Shown piece by piece: positions 8,628 through 15,523 of a DNA stretch of 22,877 nt. The stretch comes from Bryobacterales bacterium. GTDB lineage: Bacteria > Acidobacteriota > Terriglobia > Bryobacterales > Bryobacteraceae. The notes under the pieces were generated by a model. That model saw only the letters and a program-made list of their open reading frames with translations. It did no database searches and was not told the origin of the DNA. The DNA lies in NCBI GenBank assembly GCA_016713735.1, contig JADJOP010000033.1:1-22877 (forward strand), in the 5' to 3' direction. The position numbers were made by a program, and so were the translations under genes. The stretch's first letter is position 1. Each line of letters opens with the position of its first letter.

Positions 8628-8633
8628 ATCATA
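8628..8633 (-). promoter_or_regulatory. Candidate -10 box for the tatBC operon
   Basis: TATGAT on the minus strand, about 75 nt before the tatB ATG, inside the gap after otnC. No convincing -35 is seen; the expected place falls at the end of otnC. It implies a normal 5' leader with the AAGGAG ribosome-binding site. Confidence 0.35.
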
Positions 8634-8635
8634 AC

Positions 8636-8648
8636 GCGCGCCGCGCGC
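8636..8648 (-). terminator. Weak GC hairpin at the end of otnC
   Basis: GCGCG (8636-8640) can pair with CGCGC (8644-8648) around a 3-nt loop, overlapping the last base of the otnC stop. There is no T-run, so this is only a possible partial terminator between the sugar-acid operon and tatBC. Confidence 0.25.
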
Positions 8649-9274
8649 TACCGCTTGAACACGCGCCCGATCTCCTCCCGCTCCGCCGCGCTCAACTCCC
8701 GCACCTCCCGCCCCCGCAGCAAAAACCACAGCTTCGCCGTCTCCTCCAGCTCCTCGCAGCGGTCCACCGCCTCATCCATCGTCCGCCCCAGCGTGATCAC
8801 CCCGTGGTTCCGCATCAACATCGCATCGTGCTTCACCGCCGCCGCGCCCACCGCCCCGGCCAGCTCCTCTGACCCCGGCCGGAAATACGGCAACACCGCC
8901 AGCGGCGCCACCCGCATCAGGTAATACGGCGTGAACACCGGCAGCGGCTCGGCCTCATCCAGATCCGCCAAACACGACAGCGCCACCGTGTACGTGCAGT
9001 GCAGGTGAACCAGCGCCCCCGCCCGCTCCCCCGCCGCCCGGTACGCCGCCAGGTGAAACGGATACTCCTTCGACGCCTTGCACCCGTTCAGCGCCTTGCC
9101 GTCCATATCAATCAACGCCATCATCTCCGGCGCCACCTTGCGCAGCGAACACCCCGTCGGCGTGATCCACACCCGCTCGCCCTCGCGAATGCTCAAATTC
9201 CCCGTCGACCCAAACGCCAGCCCCCGCGCATGGAAGCTCGCCGCAATCTCACACAAATGTTCCAGTGGGTTCAT
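8648..9274 (-). CDS. otnC: 3-oxo-tetronate 4-phosphate decarboxylase (class II aldolase fold)
   Basis: Zn-dependent class II aldolase/adducin-family enzyme of 208 residues. Next to otnK the best assignment is OtnC, which decarboxylates 3-oxo-tetronate 4-phosphate to dihydroxyacetone phosphate. Visible: GSTGNLSIREG, ITPTGCSLRKV, the active-site Glu in SKEYPFHLAAYRA, the metal His pair in LVHLHCTYTVALS, and the third His in MLMRNHGVITLG. The ATG at 9274 overlaps the otnK stop (ATGA, 4 nt), which fixes the start and implies translational coupling; the longer reading upstream lies in another frame of otnK. Alternative: another L-fuculose-phosphate-aldolase-like enzyme, less likely given the neighbour. 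Confidence 0.88.
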   Translation of the reverse strand: MNPLEHLCEIAASFHARGLAFGSTGNLSIREGERVWITPTGCSLRKVAPEMMALIDMDGKALNGCKASKEYPFHLAAYRAAGERAGALVHLHCTYTVALSCLADLDEAEPLPVFTPYYLMRVAPLAVLPYFRPGSEELAGAVGAAAVKHDAMLMRNHGVITLGRTMDEAVDRCEELEETAKLWFLLRGREVRELSAAEREEIGRVFKR

Positions 9275-10478
9275 ATCCTCCCCATCGCCTTCGCAAAAAA
9301 ATCTCTCGATCCAAAATTGCCCGACTTCAACGCCAGCGCCAGCGGCTCCTCGCCCAGCGTCCGCAACGACGGCACGCCCGGATCGAGAATCGACGTCAAC
9401 TCCACCGCCCGCACCCCCAACGCCTCCACCACCGCGCCCGAAGTCTCGCCCCCGGCCACAATCAACCTCCGCACGCCGCAGTCCGTCACCATCTGCCGCG
9501 CCCACTCCGCCATCGCCACTTCAATCTCCCGCTCCGCCCCCGGCGACCGTGCATCCGGCGCCGCCGAGCTCGACAACGCCGCAAAGCCATCGCGCGCCAG
9601 CGCCGCTTCTACCTCGCCGCGCGCAGCCGTATACGGCAACACCCGCGCCCCCGTCGCCCGCAGCGCCTCCAACTGCTCCAGCGTCGCCCGCGAACAGCTC
9701 CCCGACAGGATCAGCGTCCGCCCCGCCGTCGGCGCACTCTCCGCAGCCGCGCTCCGCTCCACACCCCAGCACCGAGGCAGATGCACCGCCAGCCCGCTCC
9801 CGCCCGTCACCAGCTCCGAATCCACGAACGCCTCGGCGATCCGCGCCATGTCCCCGTCCGTGATCGCATCCACCAGCGCCATCCCCACGCCCTCGCGCTC
9901 CAGCTCCCGCGCCTTCGCCCGCACCGCCTCCGCCCCCTGCGCCACCACGCTCCATGGAATCAGCCCCACCTTCTTCGACGTCTGCAATTGCAGCCACCGC
10001 ACCAGATTCGCATCCGTCATCGGGTTCAGCGGATGCGTCCGCATCGGCGAGTCCGAGAGCAGCTCCCCCAGCACAAACAAGTGCCCGTTGTACTGCGTCC
10101 GCCCGTTCACCGGAAGCGCCGGAACCGCGATCGTGAACCCCACCCCCATCGCCTCCATCAGCCCCGCCGCCACCGGACCAATGTTCCCCTTCGGCGTCGA
10201 ATCAAACGTCGAGCAATACTTGAACTGCCACTGCCTCGGCCGCAACGGCTCCAACGCCCGCCACGCCCGCAGCGACTCCTCCACCGCCACCCCCGCCTCC
10301 ACCGACCGCGTCTTCAACGACACCACCACCGCCTCATACCGCCCAATGAGACGCACCTCCTCCGCCCCGGCACGCCGAACGTCTGCACCGTCCGCACCCC
10401 CTGCCCAAACAACATCCCCGCCAGGTCCGAGCCCCCTGTAAAGTCATCCGCAATCGCCGCAAACCGCACGTCGCTCAC
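9271..10478 (-). CDS. otnK: 3-oxo-tetronate kinase (four-carbon acid sugar kinase family)
   Basis: Cytoplasmic kinase of the DUF1537/four-carbon acid sugar kinase family, phosphorylating 3-oxo-tetronate. 402 residues after repair. The N-terminal domain has FAAIADDFTGGSDLAGMLF and VVVSLKTRS, then WQFKYCSTFDSTPKGNIGP. The C-terminal nucleotide domain has LIVAGGETSGAVVEALG and the signature ending ALKSGNFGSRDFF. One G is missing near 10367-10372: restoring GGGGG joins VRTVQTFGVPGAEEVRLIG. GTG at 10478 is chosen because GTGA overlaps the MFS stop by 4 nt and begins directly before RFAAIADD. It acts between the transporter and OtnC. Confidence 0.88.
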
Positions 10479-11722
10479 CTCGTCTCCTCCTCCGCCCCAT
10501 CCGGCTCCACTCTATTCTCCTGCGCCACCGCCCGCCCCGCCACCGCCGCCAACACCGCCACCGCCCCCACCGCGAAAAACACCCACTGAAAACTCCCCGT
10601 CCGCTGCGTCACCTGTCCCACCGCCCACATCGCCGCGCCCCCCGCCAGCGAACCCGAGCCCCCCAGCAACCCCGCCGCCGTCGACACCGCCCGCACGCTC
10701 ACCTCCTGCGCCATCGTCAGGTACATCGCAATCCAAATCCCAATCCCAACGTTCGCCACCACCAGCATCACCGTCGCCGCCCGCGCCGTCTGCGCAAACG
10801 GCACAAACGCCGCCGCGCTCAACAGAAACGACGCCGCCACAAACACGCACGTCCGCGCCGCCGCCACCTCCAGTCCCCGCCGCGTCAACGCCAGCACCCC
10901 CGCCCCGCACACCAGGTAGCCCGCATCCAGCCCAACGTAGATCACAGTCAACGTGAACCCCAACCCCGTCACCCCATCCAGCTTCCACACCTGCGAAAAA
11001 TATGCCGGCAGCCAGTTCAACAAAAAGTACAGGCACGGATTCACCAGCACCGTCACCGCAAACACGCGCCAGAACCGCGCCGATCGCAACAGCTCCCCAT
11101 ACGCCAAACCGCCCGCCACGCTTCCCCGCCGCGCCACCCACACATCGCCAAACTCCCGCCGCCGGCTGAAGCTCATCCATCCCGCGAACCACACCATCCC
11201 CAACGCCCCCACGCCCAGGAACGCCATCCGCCACCCGAACGCCCCCGCAATCCACAACGTCAACGCCGGCGCAATCAACGCCCCAATGCTCGTTCCCGAC
11301 GTGAAGATCCCGTTGCCCAGCGCCCGCTCCCCCGGCGGCAACACCCGCGCCACCATCCGCATCGCCGCCGGCCAGTTGGCCGACTCCGCCACCCCCAGCC
11401 CCAACCGGAACGCCACCAGATCCGCAAACCCCCGCGCCGTCGACGTCAACGCCCCCACCAGCGACCACAACAGAACAGCCAGCCCATACGCCATCCGTAG
11501 ATTCACCCGGTCCAACACCGGCCCCACCGCAAACTGCGCCAGCGTGTACGTGTAATAGAAGACCGAAAACAGCGTCCCCAGCGCCGCGTTATCCAGCCCC
11601 AACTCCCGCTGCATCGTCGGCGCCAGAATGCCCAACACCTGCCGGTCCAGGTAATTCAGCGTCGTCGCCAGAAACAGGAATCCGCACAGCACCCAACGCG
11701 AACGCCCCACCGTCGTTTCCAC
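10475..11722 (-). CDS. MFS sugar-acid transporter (anion:cation symporter type)
   Basis: Inner-membrane major-facilitator protein, 415 residues, with about 12 hydrophobic segments. The motifs match the hexuronate/glucarate group: RWVLCGFLFLATTLNYLDRQ in helix 1, GLDNAALGTLFSVFYYTYTL, AESANWPAAMRMVARVLPP, ERALGNGIFTSGTSIGALIA, and a repeat-like second half. It overlaps otnK by 4 nt and heads the operon, so import of a C4 sugar acid (threonate or erythronate) is a reasonable inference; a hexuronate is the alternative. GTG 11722 is preferred because a TATGCT lies 8 nt before it and helix 1 starts soon after; ATG 11758 would add 12 residues. No frameshift. Confidence 0.85.
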   Translation of the reverse strand: METTVGRSRWVLCGFLFLATTLNYLDRQVLGILAPTMQRELGLDNAALGTLFSVFYYTYTLAQFAVGPVLDRVNLRMAYGLAVLLWSLVGALTSTARGFADLVAFRLGLGVAESANWPAAMRMVARVLPPGERALGNGIFTSGTSIGALIAPALTLWIAGAFGWRMAFLGVGALGMVWFAGWMSFSRRREFGDVWVARRGSVAGGLAYGELLRSARFWRVFAVTVLVNPCLYFLLNWLPAYFSQVWKLDGVTGLGFTLTVIYVGLDAGYLVCGAGVLALTRRGLEVAAARTCVFVAASFLLSAAAFVPFAQTARAATVMLVVANVGIGIWIAMYLTMAQEVSVRAVSTAAGLLGGSGSLAGGAAMWAVGQVTQRTGSFQWVFFAVGAVAVLAAVAGRAVAQENRVEPDGAEEETR

Positions 11723-11730
11723 CGCCGCGT

Positions 11731-11736
11731 AGCATA
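11731..11736 (-). promoter_or_regulatory. -10 box of the MFS-otnK-otnC operon
   Basis: TATGCT on the minus strand lies 8 nt before GTG 11722, placing transcription start at about the start codon. It argues for the shorter MFS start and for a leaderless mRNA. Confidence 0.45.
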
Positions 11737-11826
11737 TCACCGCCCCGGCCAGTGCCATCCTTCCGCCTCATCTGGCAGCACGCCATCGTCCTCATCACCG
11801 CCCACCCCATCGCGGACGAATGGGCG

Positions 11827-11837
11827 CCCCCCCCCCC
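11827..11837. repeat. C11 homopolymer
   Basis: Eleven consecutive C residues in the divergent spacer (11723-11880) between the MFS operon and the membrane-protein gene. The true length is doubtful because C-runs are misread elsewhere in this sequence. The rest of the spacer shows no other clear element. Confidence 0.6.
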
Positions 11838-11880
11838 GCCGCCTAAGGCCCTCACCCGATTCCACCGATCATCCCAAAGA

Positions 11881-13494
11881 ATGCACCGCCTCTGGCAGTC
11901 CTTTCTGCTCGCCCTCGCCGTCGGCCTGCTCAACCACGCCGCCGTCATCGCCGGCCTCCTCAACCCTCCCCCCGGCTACGAGCCGGCCTGGGTGCTCCGC
12001 AATCCCGACATCCCGCAATACCTCACCTGGGCCATCGCCGCCCGCTCCCACTGGTTGCTGCCCAACTTCCATGCTCCCTGGGTCACCGAGCCCGCCCTGT
12101 TCCAGCCCATGCTGCAAACAATCGGCAAATCCGGCCTGCCGCTGCTCCCGGCCTACTATCTCCAACAGGCGCTCCTCTACTGGGCCGCCGCCTGGGCCCT
12201 TCTTGCGGCCCTTGAGACCTTCTGCGCCACCTCCCGCCAGCGACTCTGGGCCATCATCGCCGCGGCCGGCGCCCTGCCTCTTAAACTCATCGCCTGGGCC
12301 GTCGCCCAGTGGGCCGGGCTGGCCTTTCCCCTCCAAATCGCCTTCGCCCTCGGCGTCATCGAGTATTCCTACGAAACCGCCGACGGCTTCTTCCGTGGCG
12401 GCCTCTCGAACTCCTCCACCCTCACCCTCGGCACGGCCGTCAGCCTCAGCGCCTTCACCCTGCTCGCCCGCTACCTCCGTTCCGGCGAGGCCCGCCACTT
12501 CCACCTGCTCTGCCTCGTCAACTTCGTGGGCGCCCTGCTCCACCCCTTTGAAGTCTTCCTCATCTCCACCGCCGCCATCTTCCCGCTGGCGCGAGCTAGG
12601 CGCTGGCCGCAGATTGCCTTCCTCGGCCTCGCCGGCGGCCTGGGCATTCTCCCTTACTTGATTCAAACCATCCGCTCCCCCTGGTTGCGCGACGCCTCTG
12701 ACCTTGCCGTCTGGCACATGCCCTCGCCCGCCTGGGTCATCCTCACCTTTGGCCTCCCCGCCTTCGCCGTCTGCTGGCTCACCCTCGTCCGCCCCCGCTC
12801 GCCCGAACCCGAAGACGATGTCCTCAACAGTTGGTTCTTCACCAACGCACTCCTGCCCATGATCCCCGGCATCCCCGTCGCCAACCACCTCTTCGACGGC
12901 TTCGCCTACTGCTGCGGCTTCCTGCTCATGCGCAAGGCCGCCGCCGACCCCATGTTCACCCGCTACACCCGCCGCCTCCGCCCCGCCGCCTTCGCCTGGG
13001 CGGCCTCAACAGCCGCCGTGCTCATCACCCTCTATGCCCAGCTCTACCGCGACGGAACCAATCCCGACCCCTTCATCGGCCTCCCCGCCATCATCGCCTC
13101 CGACGAACGCCGCCTCCTGGATTGGATGCGCACCCATACCCCCGAAGACGCCCTCGTCCTGGCACCCGAGCCGCTCGCCCACTGGATTGCCCCCCTCCCT
13201 CGCAAAAGCCTCGGCAGCCACGACGTGTTCAGCATCACCTACTCCGCCCAGCGCGAAGACGCCGCCCGCTTCTTCGCCGGCGACCACGCCATCATCGGCA
13301 AATACGGCGTCGGCATCGCCGTCAGCGACCGCCCGCTTCCAGGCCTGTCCCCCATCCACATCGAGGGCCGCTGGCACGTCTACGAATTCCCCGGCCGCCA
13401 ACCCCACCCCTACCCTGGCCGCTCCAGCCTCCCCGGCGCCCCCAAACGCAGCCTCCTCCGCCAGTGGCTCTTCACGCTCTTCAGCGCGCCGTAA
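11881..13494 (+). CDS. Polytopic membrane protein of unknown function
   Basis: 537-residue inner-membrane protein with roughly ten hydrophobic segments (for example LLALAVGLLNHAAVIAGLL, LLYWAAAWALLAAL, AGLAFPLQIAFALGVIEYSY, IAFLGLAGGLGILPYLI, WVILTFGLPAFAVCWLTL) and a soluble C-terminal part of about 140 residues (DERRLLDWMRTHTPEDALVL, HIEGRWHVYEF). This layout, with YETADGFFRGGLSNSS and HPFEVFLIS in loops, recalls GT-C-type or other large integral membrane proteins of Acidobacteriota, but I cannot name the family. The C-terminal segment resembles the periplasmic ends of such proteins. The ATG at 11881 is chosen since the signal-like helix starts there; the reading from 11752 crosses the C11 run. 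No frameshift. It overlaps the antitoxin gene tail-to-tail by 14 nt. Confidence 0.75.
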   Translation: MHRLWQSFLLALAVGLLNHAAVIAGLLNPPPGYEPAWVLRNPDIPQYLTWAIAARSHWLLPNFHAPWVTEPALFQPMLQTIGKSGLPLLPAYYLQQALLYWAAAWALLAALETFCATSRQRLWAIIAAAGALPLKLIAWAVAQWAGLAFPLQIAFALGVIEYSYETADGFFRGGLSNSSTLTLGTAVSLSAFTLLARYLRSGEARHFHLLCLVNFVGALLHPFEVFLISTAAIFPLARARRWPQIAFLGLAGGLGILPYLIQTIRSPWLRDASDLAVWHMPSPAWVILTFGLPAFAVCWLTLVRPRSPEPEDDVLNSWFFTNALLPMIPGIPVANHLFDGFAYCCGFLLMRKAAADPMFTRYTRRLRPAAFAWAASTAAVLITLYAQLYRDGTNPDPFIGLPAIIASDERRLLDWMRTHTPEDALVLAPEPLAHWIAPLPRKSLGSHDVFSITYSAQREDAARFFAGDHAIIGKYGVGIAVSDRPLPGLSPIHIEGRWHVYEFPGRQPHPYPGRSSLPGAPKRSLLRQWLFTLFSAP

Positions 13495-13794
13495 TCCCCC
13501 GCGCCGCCGGCCGCACCCGCACCCTCACCTCCACCCGCGCCCCCAGCTTATTCAGCGTCTTCATCAACCGGTCCACCGTAAACCGCCCCAACTCCCCATT
13601 CCGAATCCGCGAAAAATCCGCCGCCGCCATCCCCGTCCGCTCCGCCGCCCCCGCACCGTCAACCCCTCCCCATCCAACCGCTTCACCACCTCCGCCGCCA
13701 ACACCGCCTTGCACTGCTCCACATCCGCGTTCGCATGCCCCAGCTCGCGAAAGACATTCCCCCGCCCCCGCACCACCTCCAGGCCGCTTCTCAT
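13481..13794 (-). CDS. higA: XRE-type antitoxin (HigA-like)
   Basis: Helix-turn-helix antitoxin of the HTH_37/XRE type, 104 residues after repair. It should bind and neutralise the adjacent toxin and repress the operon. The N-terminus NVFRELGHANADVEQCKAVL and the HTH segment TGMAAADFSRIRNGELG plus FTVDRLMKTLNKLGARVEV are canonical. A missing G near 13650 (GGGGGG read as GGGGG) splits the two halves; repair gives a whole codon number. ATG 13794 overlaps the toxin stop (ATGA, 4 nt), so toxin precedes antitoxin as in higBA. Its 3' end overlaps the convergent membrane-protein gene by 14 nt. Confidence 0.85.
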
Positions 13795-14093
13795 TTCCCG
13801 AACTCCTTCCTCAACCGGCGAATCCGGTCACGAATCAGATCCATCTCCCGCTTCGGCGTCTTGATCCCCTGCGTCGACTTCTTCTGAAACGCATGCACGA
13901 CCCAGACCTCATCACCCATTTGCACCACGTAAACCACCCGGTACGCATCGCCCCCAAAAGGCAGCGCAACTTCCAACACCCCCGAGCCCATCCCGTGCAA
14001 CGGCTTCGCGATGTCCGCCTTGCTGCCCTCCGCCGCCATCGTCAGCGCAGTCAAACAGATTCGCTGCGGGGACTCGGAGCGATAGTCCATCAT
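13791..14093 (-). CDS. higB: RelE/HigB-type toxin (Gp49-like family)
   Basis: Probable ribosome-dependent mRNA endoribonuclease toxin of the phage-derived Gp49-like/HigB family, 100 residues. The diagnostic parts are AKPLHGMGSGVLEVALPF, AYRVVYVVQMGDEVWVVHAF, QKKSTQGIKTPKREMDLI, and RDRIRRLRKEFGK. Family members usually have some 15 more N-terminal residues (a WxGSSxxDLRxFP-like segment); only a few precede SPQRICLTALTMAAEG here, so the N-terminus may be short or affected by an indel. The ATG 14093 (second at 14090) is the first in frame. GGGAGAGG is upstream but rather far (about 12 nt). Coupled to the antitoxin by a 4-nt overlap. Confidence 0.83.
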   Translation of the reverse strand: MMDYRSESPQRICLTALTMAAEGSKADIAKPLHGMGSGVLEVALPFGGDAYRVVYVVQMGDEVWVVHAFQKKSTQGIKTPKREMDLIRDRIRRLRKEFGK

Positions 14094-14121
14094 GCGACTA
14101 TGACACCTCTCCCTGTCTCGG

Positions 14122-14142
14122 AAAGATATCTTTGATAGTGTA
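14122..14142 (-). promoter_or_regulatory. Candidate higBA promoter and operator
   Basis: A perfect 12-bp palindrome AAAGATATCTTT (14122-14133) lies directly after a minus-strand -10-like TACACT (14142-14137), so the start of transcription would fall inside the palindrome. This is where a HigA-type repressor would be expected to bind. Inference from position and symmetry; no -35 is clear. Confidence 0.45.
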
Positions 14143-14185
14143 ACGGGGGATCACCCATGCAGCGTAACTTTCCCTTTTTTAGGCC

Positions 14186-14210
14186 CTCGGCTCACGACCG
14201 TGAGTGGGTC
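14186..14210. repeat. Second REP-like palindrome
   Basis: Contains the perfect inverted repeat CTCACG-AC-CGTGAG (14191-14204) followed by TGGGTC. It shares the core CACGACCGT with the element at 5343-5376. If it is an interspersed repeat, the open frame from ATG 14157 (preceded by GGGGGA) is probably not real coding sequence. The stretch 14157-14334 shows nothing else clear. Confidence 0.4.
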
Positions 14211-14334
14211 GCCAGTGAAAAGAGGACTGCCAAGCTCCTGCAGTCGCTCTGGCGTGCGGCGGGGAAAACCCAGAGACAGGACCCTCGATTCCTTTCGTTG
14301 CTCGTCGCGTGTGGCTGGACAAATGTCCGCGGCG

Positions 14335-15361
14335 ATGAATCAGGATTGGAGTCCACCAGAGGCAATGGCGAAATCGACGGATCGCTGAGTTCCTTGAGGT
14401 CGAATACCTCTCGGATAAACAACTGGCAATTGAGCTGTCCAATGCGTTCCCCGAACTGAGAACGCCACGGGCGTTGCTGGCCACGTCAACTGGCATTACG
14501 CACTACACATCACTGCGCCCCGGTACTCTGAAATACGTCAAACGGCATGCGGACCTAATCGGGAAGGCCTTTCTACTGGCCTCCTCTCCACACCTTGAGT
14601 TCGCCGAGAAGGTCAAACGCTGTATTGACTTGCTCTCCAGCATTGGGCCAATTCTGATTCGGGGGCGTCACGTTTCGCCCCTGAACGGGTTGACACCAGC
14701 TTTGGCTTGTCTGGATCCCAAGGGTCGGATTCCAATCATGAACAAGAGAACGACCCGAATGCTGGCTGCGATCGGCGAGAAGAACGATTCGGCTGGTGCG
14801 GTAGCTTTGAGTCGGTTAATCGGCATGAATGGCATACGGCATTCCTTTGACCTCGACGTATATTCACAGACTGCGGTGCTCCCCGGCGTGAAAAAACAGA
14901 AATCGCTTTTACCCCGATTACAGGGTCTGAGAGATGTTGGTCTGAAGTCCGAAACGGACAGTATCGGCCTTATCGCGTCCAACCGCATCAGGATAGCCAA
15001 AAAGCACAACCAACTTACCAATCGCTTACGCGAATGGCTGCTCTGGCGGCACCAAGTCCCCAAGGAGAGCAAGTTTGATGCGCTCATTCTCGATTGGCGG
15101 CAAGGGAGACACCTCCTGATTGAGGCCAAAACGGCATCAACTGGCCCTGGGGGCCGTGCACAACTTCGCCAAGCGATAGGCCAGCTCTTCGATTACCGCC
15201 ATACCTACTCCGGCAAATTGCCGCCCGGCAAGATCGACTTGGCTGTGCTGCTCCCCTCCAAGCCTTCGGAAGACGTGCTCGCACTTCTTGGGTCGCTCGA
15301 CATCGGAGTGCTTTGGTTTGAAGGGAAGGACCTCAAAGGCACATCCGGAATCCATCTATAG
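14335..15361 (+). CDS. Putative PD-(D/E)XK nuclease-like protein, unrecognised N-terminal region
   Basis: About 341 residues. The C-terminal third looks like a PD-(D/E)XK endonuclease: Asp in SKFDALILDW (codon 15077-15079), then Glu and Lys of IEAKTAS (codons 15122-15130), a D-x14-E-x-K spacing, followed by GRAQLRQAIGQLFDYRHTYS as in restriction-like folds, and IDLAVLLPSKPSEDVLALL. The N-terminal part (FLEVEYLSDKQLAIELSNAF, RALLATSTGITHYTSLRPGT, PLNGLTPALACLDPKGR, MNKRTTRMLAAIGE) I do not recognise. One indel lies between 14335 and 14390. The start is unsure: ATG 14335 (MNQDWSPPEAMAKST) needs one inserted base removed; ATG 14157 with GGGGGA upstream would instead need one missing base but crosses a palindrome. 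Composition and codon use differ from flanking genes, suggesting transfer. A defence or restriction role is inferred only. Confidence 0.6.
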
Positions 15362-15479
15362 CCCACAACCCCAACGTTTGTACGTCCCACGGTTCATCGA
15401 TGACTTGGCGCGTACAGACCATTGGCGTTGCTTCAAACATAGTTTCAATAGCCCTGTTCAATTCTTCGGCTTTCGGCTT

Positions 15480-15507
15480 CCCCCTCCCGCTCCCTCCCCT
15501 CCCTCCC
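15480..15507 (-). other. G-quadruplex-capable tract upstream of the aminotransferase
   Basis: On the minus strand six G-runs of 3-5 occur in 28 nt, mostly separated by single A residues; the plus strand is the matching C/T tract. It sits exactly where the -35 region of the downstream promoter should be. The spacer 15362-15479 before it shows no other element. Confidence 0.55.
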
Positions 15508-15508
15508 A

Positions 15509-15514
15509 TACAAT
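15509..15514 (+). promoter_or_regulatory. -10 box of the aminotransferase-oxidoreductase operon
   Basis: TACAAT ends 9 nt before ATG 15524, which predicts a leader of only a few nt. No Shine-Dalgarno sequence is present. The -35 region is replaced by the C-rich tract. Confidence 0.55.
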
Positions 15515-15523
15515 AGTTCCTTC

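Noticed and set aside
9265..10956. 563-residue plus-strand open frame across otnK and the MFS gene
   Set aside because: Arg/Pro-rich, no domains; a shadow of two well-supported minus-strand genes in GC-rich DNA.
11752..11880. N-terminal extension of the membrane protein from ATG 11752
   Set aside because: It runs through the C11 tract and precedes the signal-like first helix; it also overlaps the divergent MFS region.
11869..12888. 339-residue minus-strand frame opposite the membrane protein
   Set aside because: Gly/Glu-rich antisense shadow; the plus strand shows consistent membrane segments.
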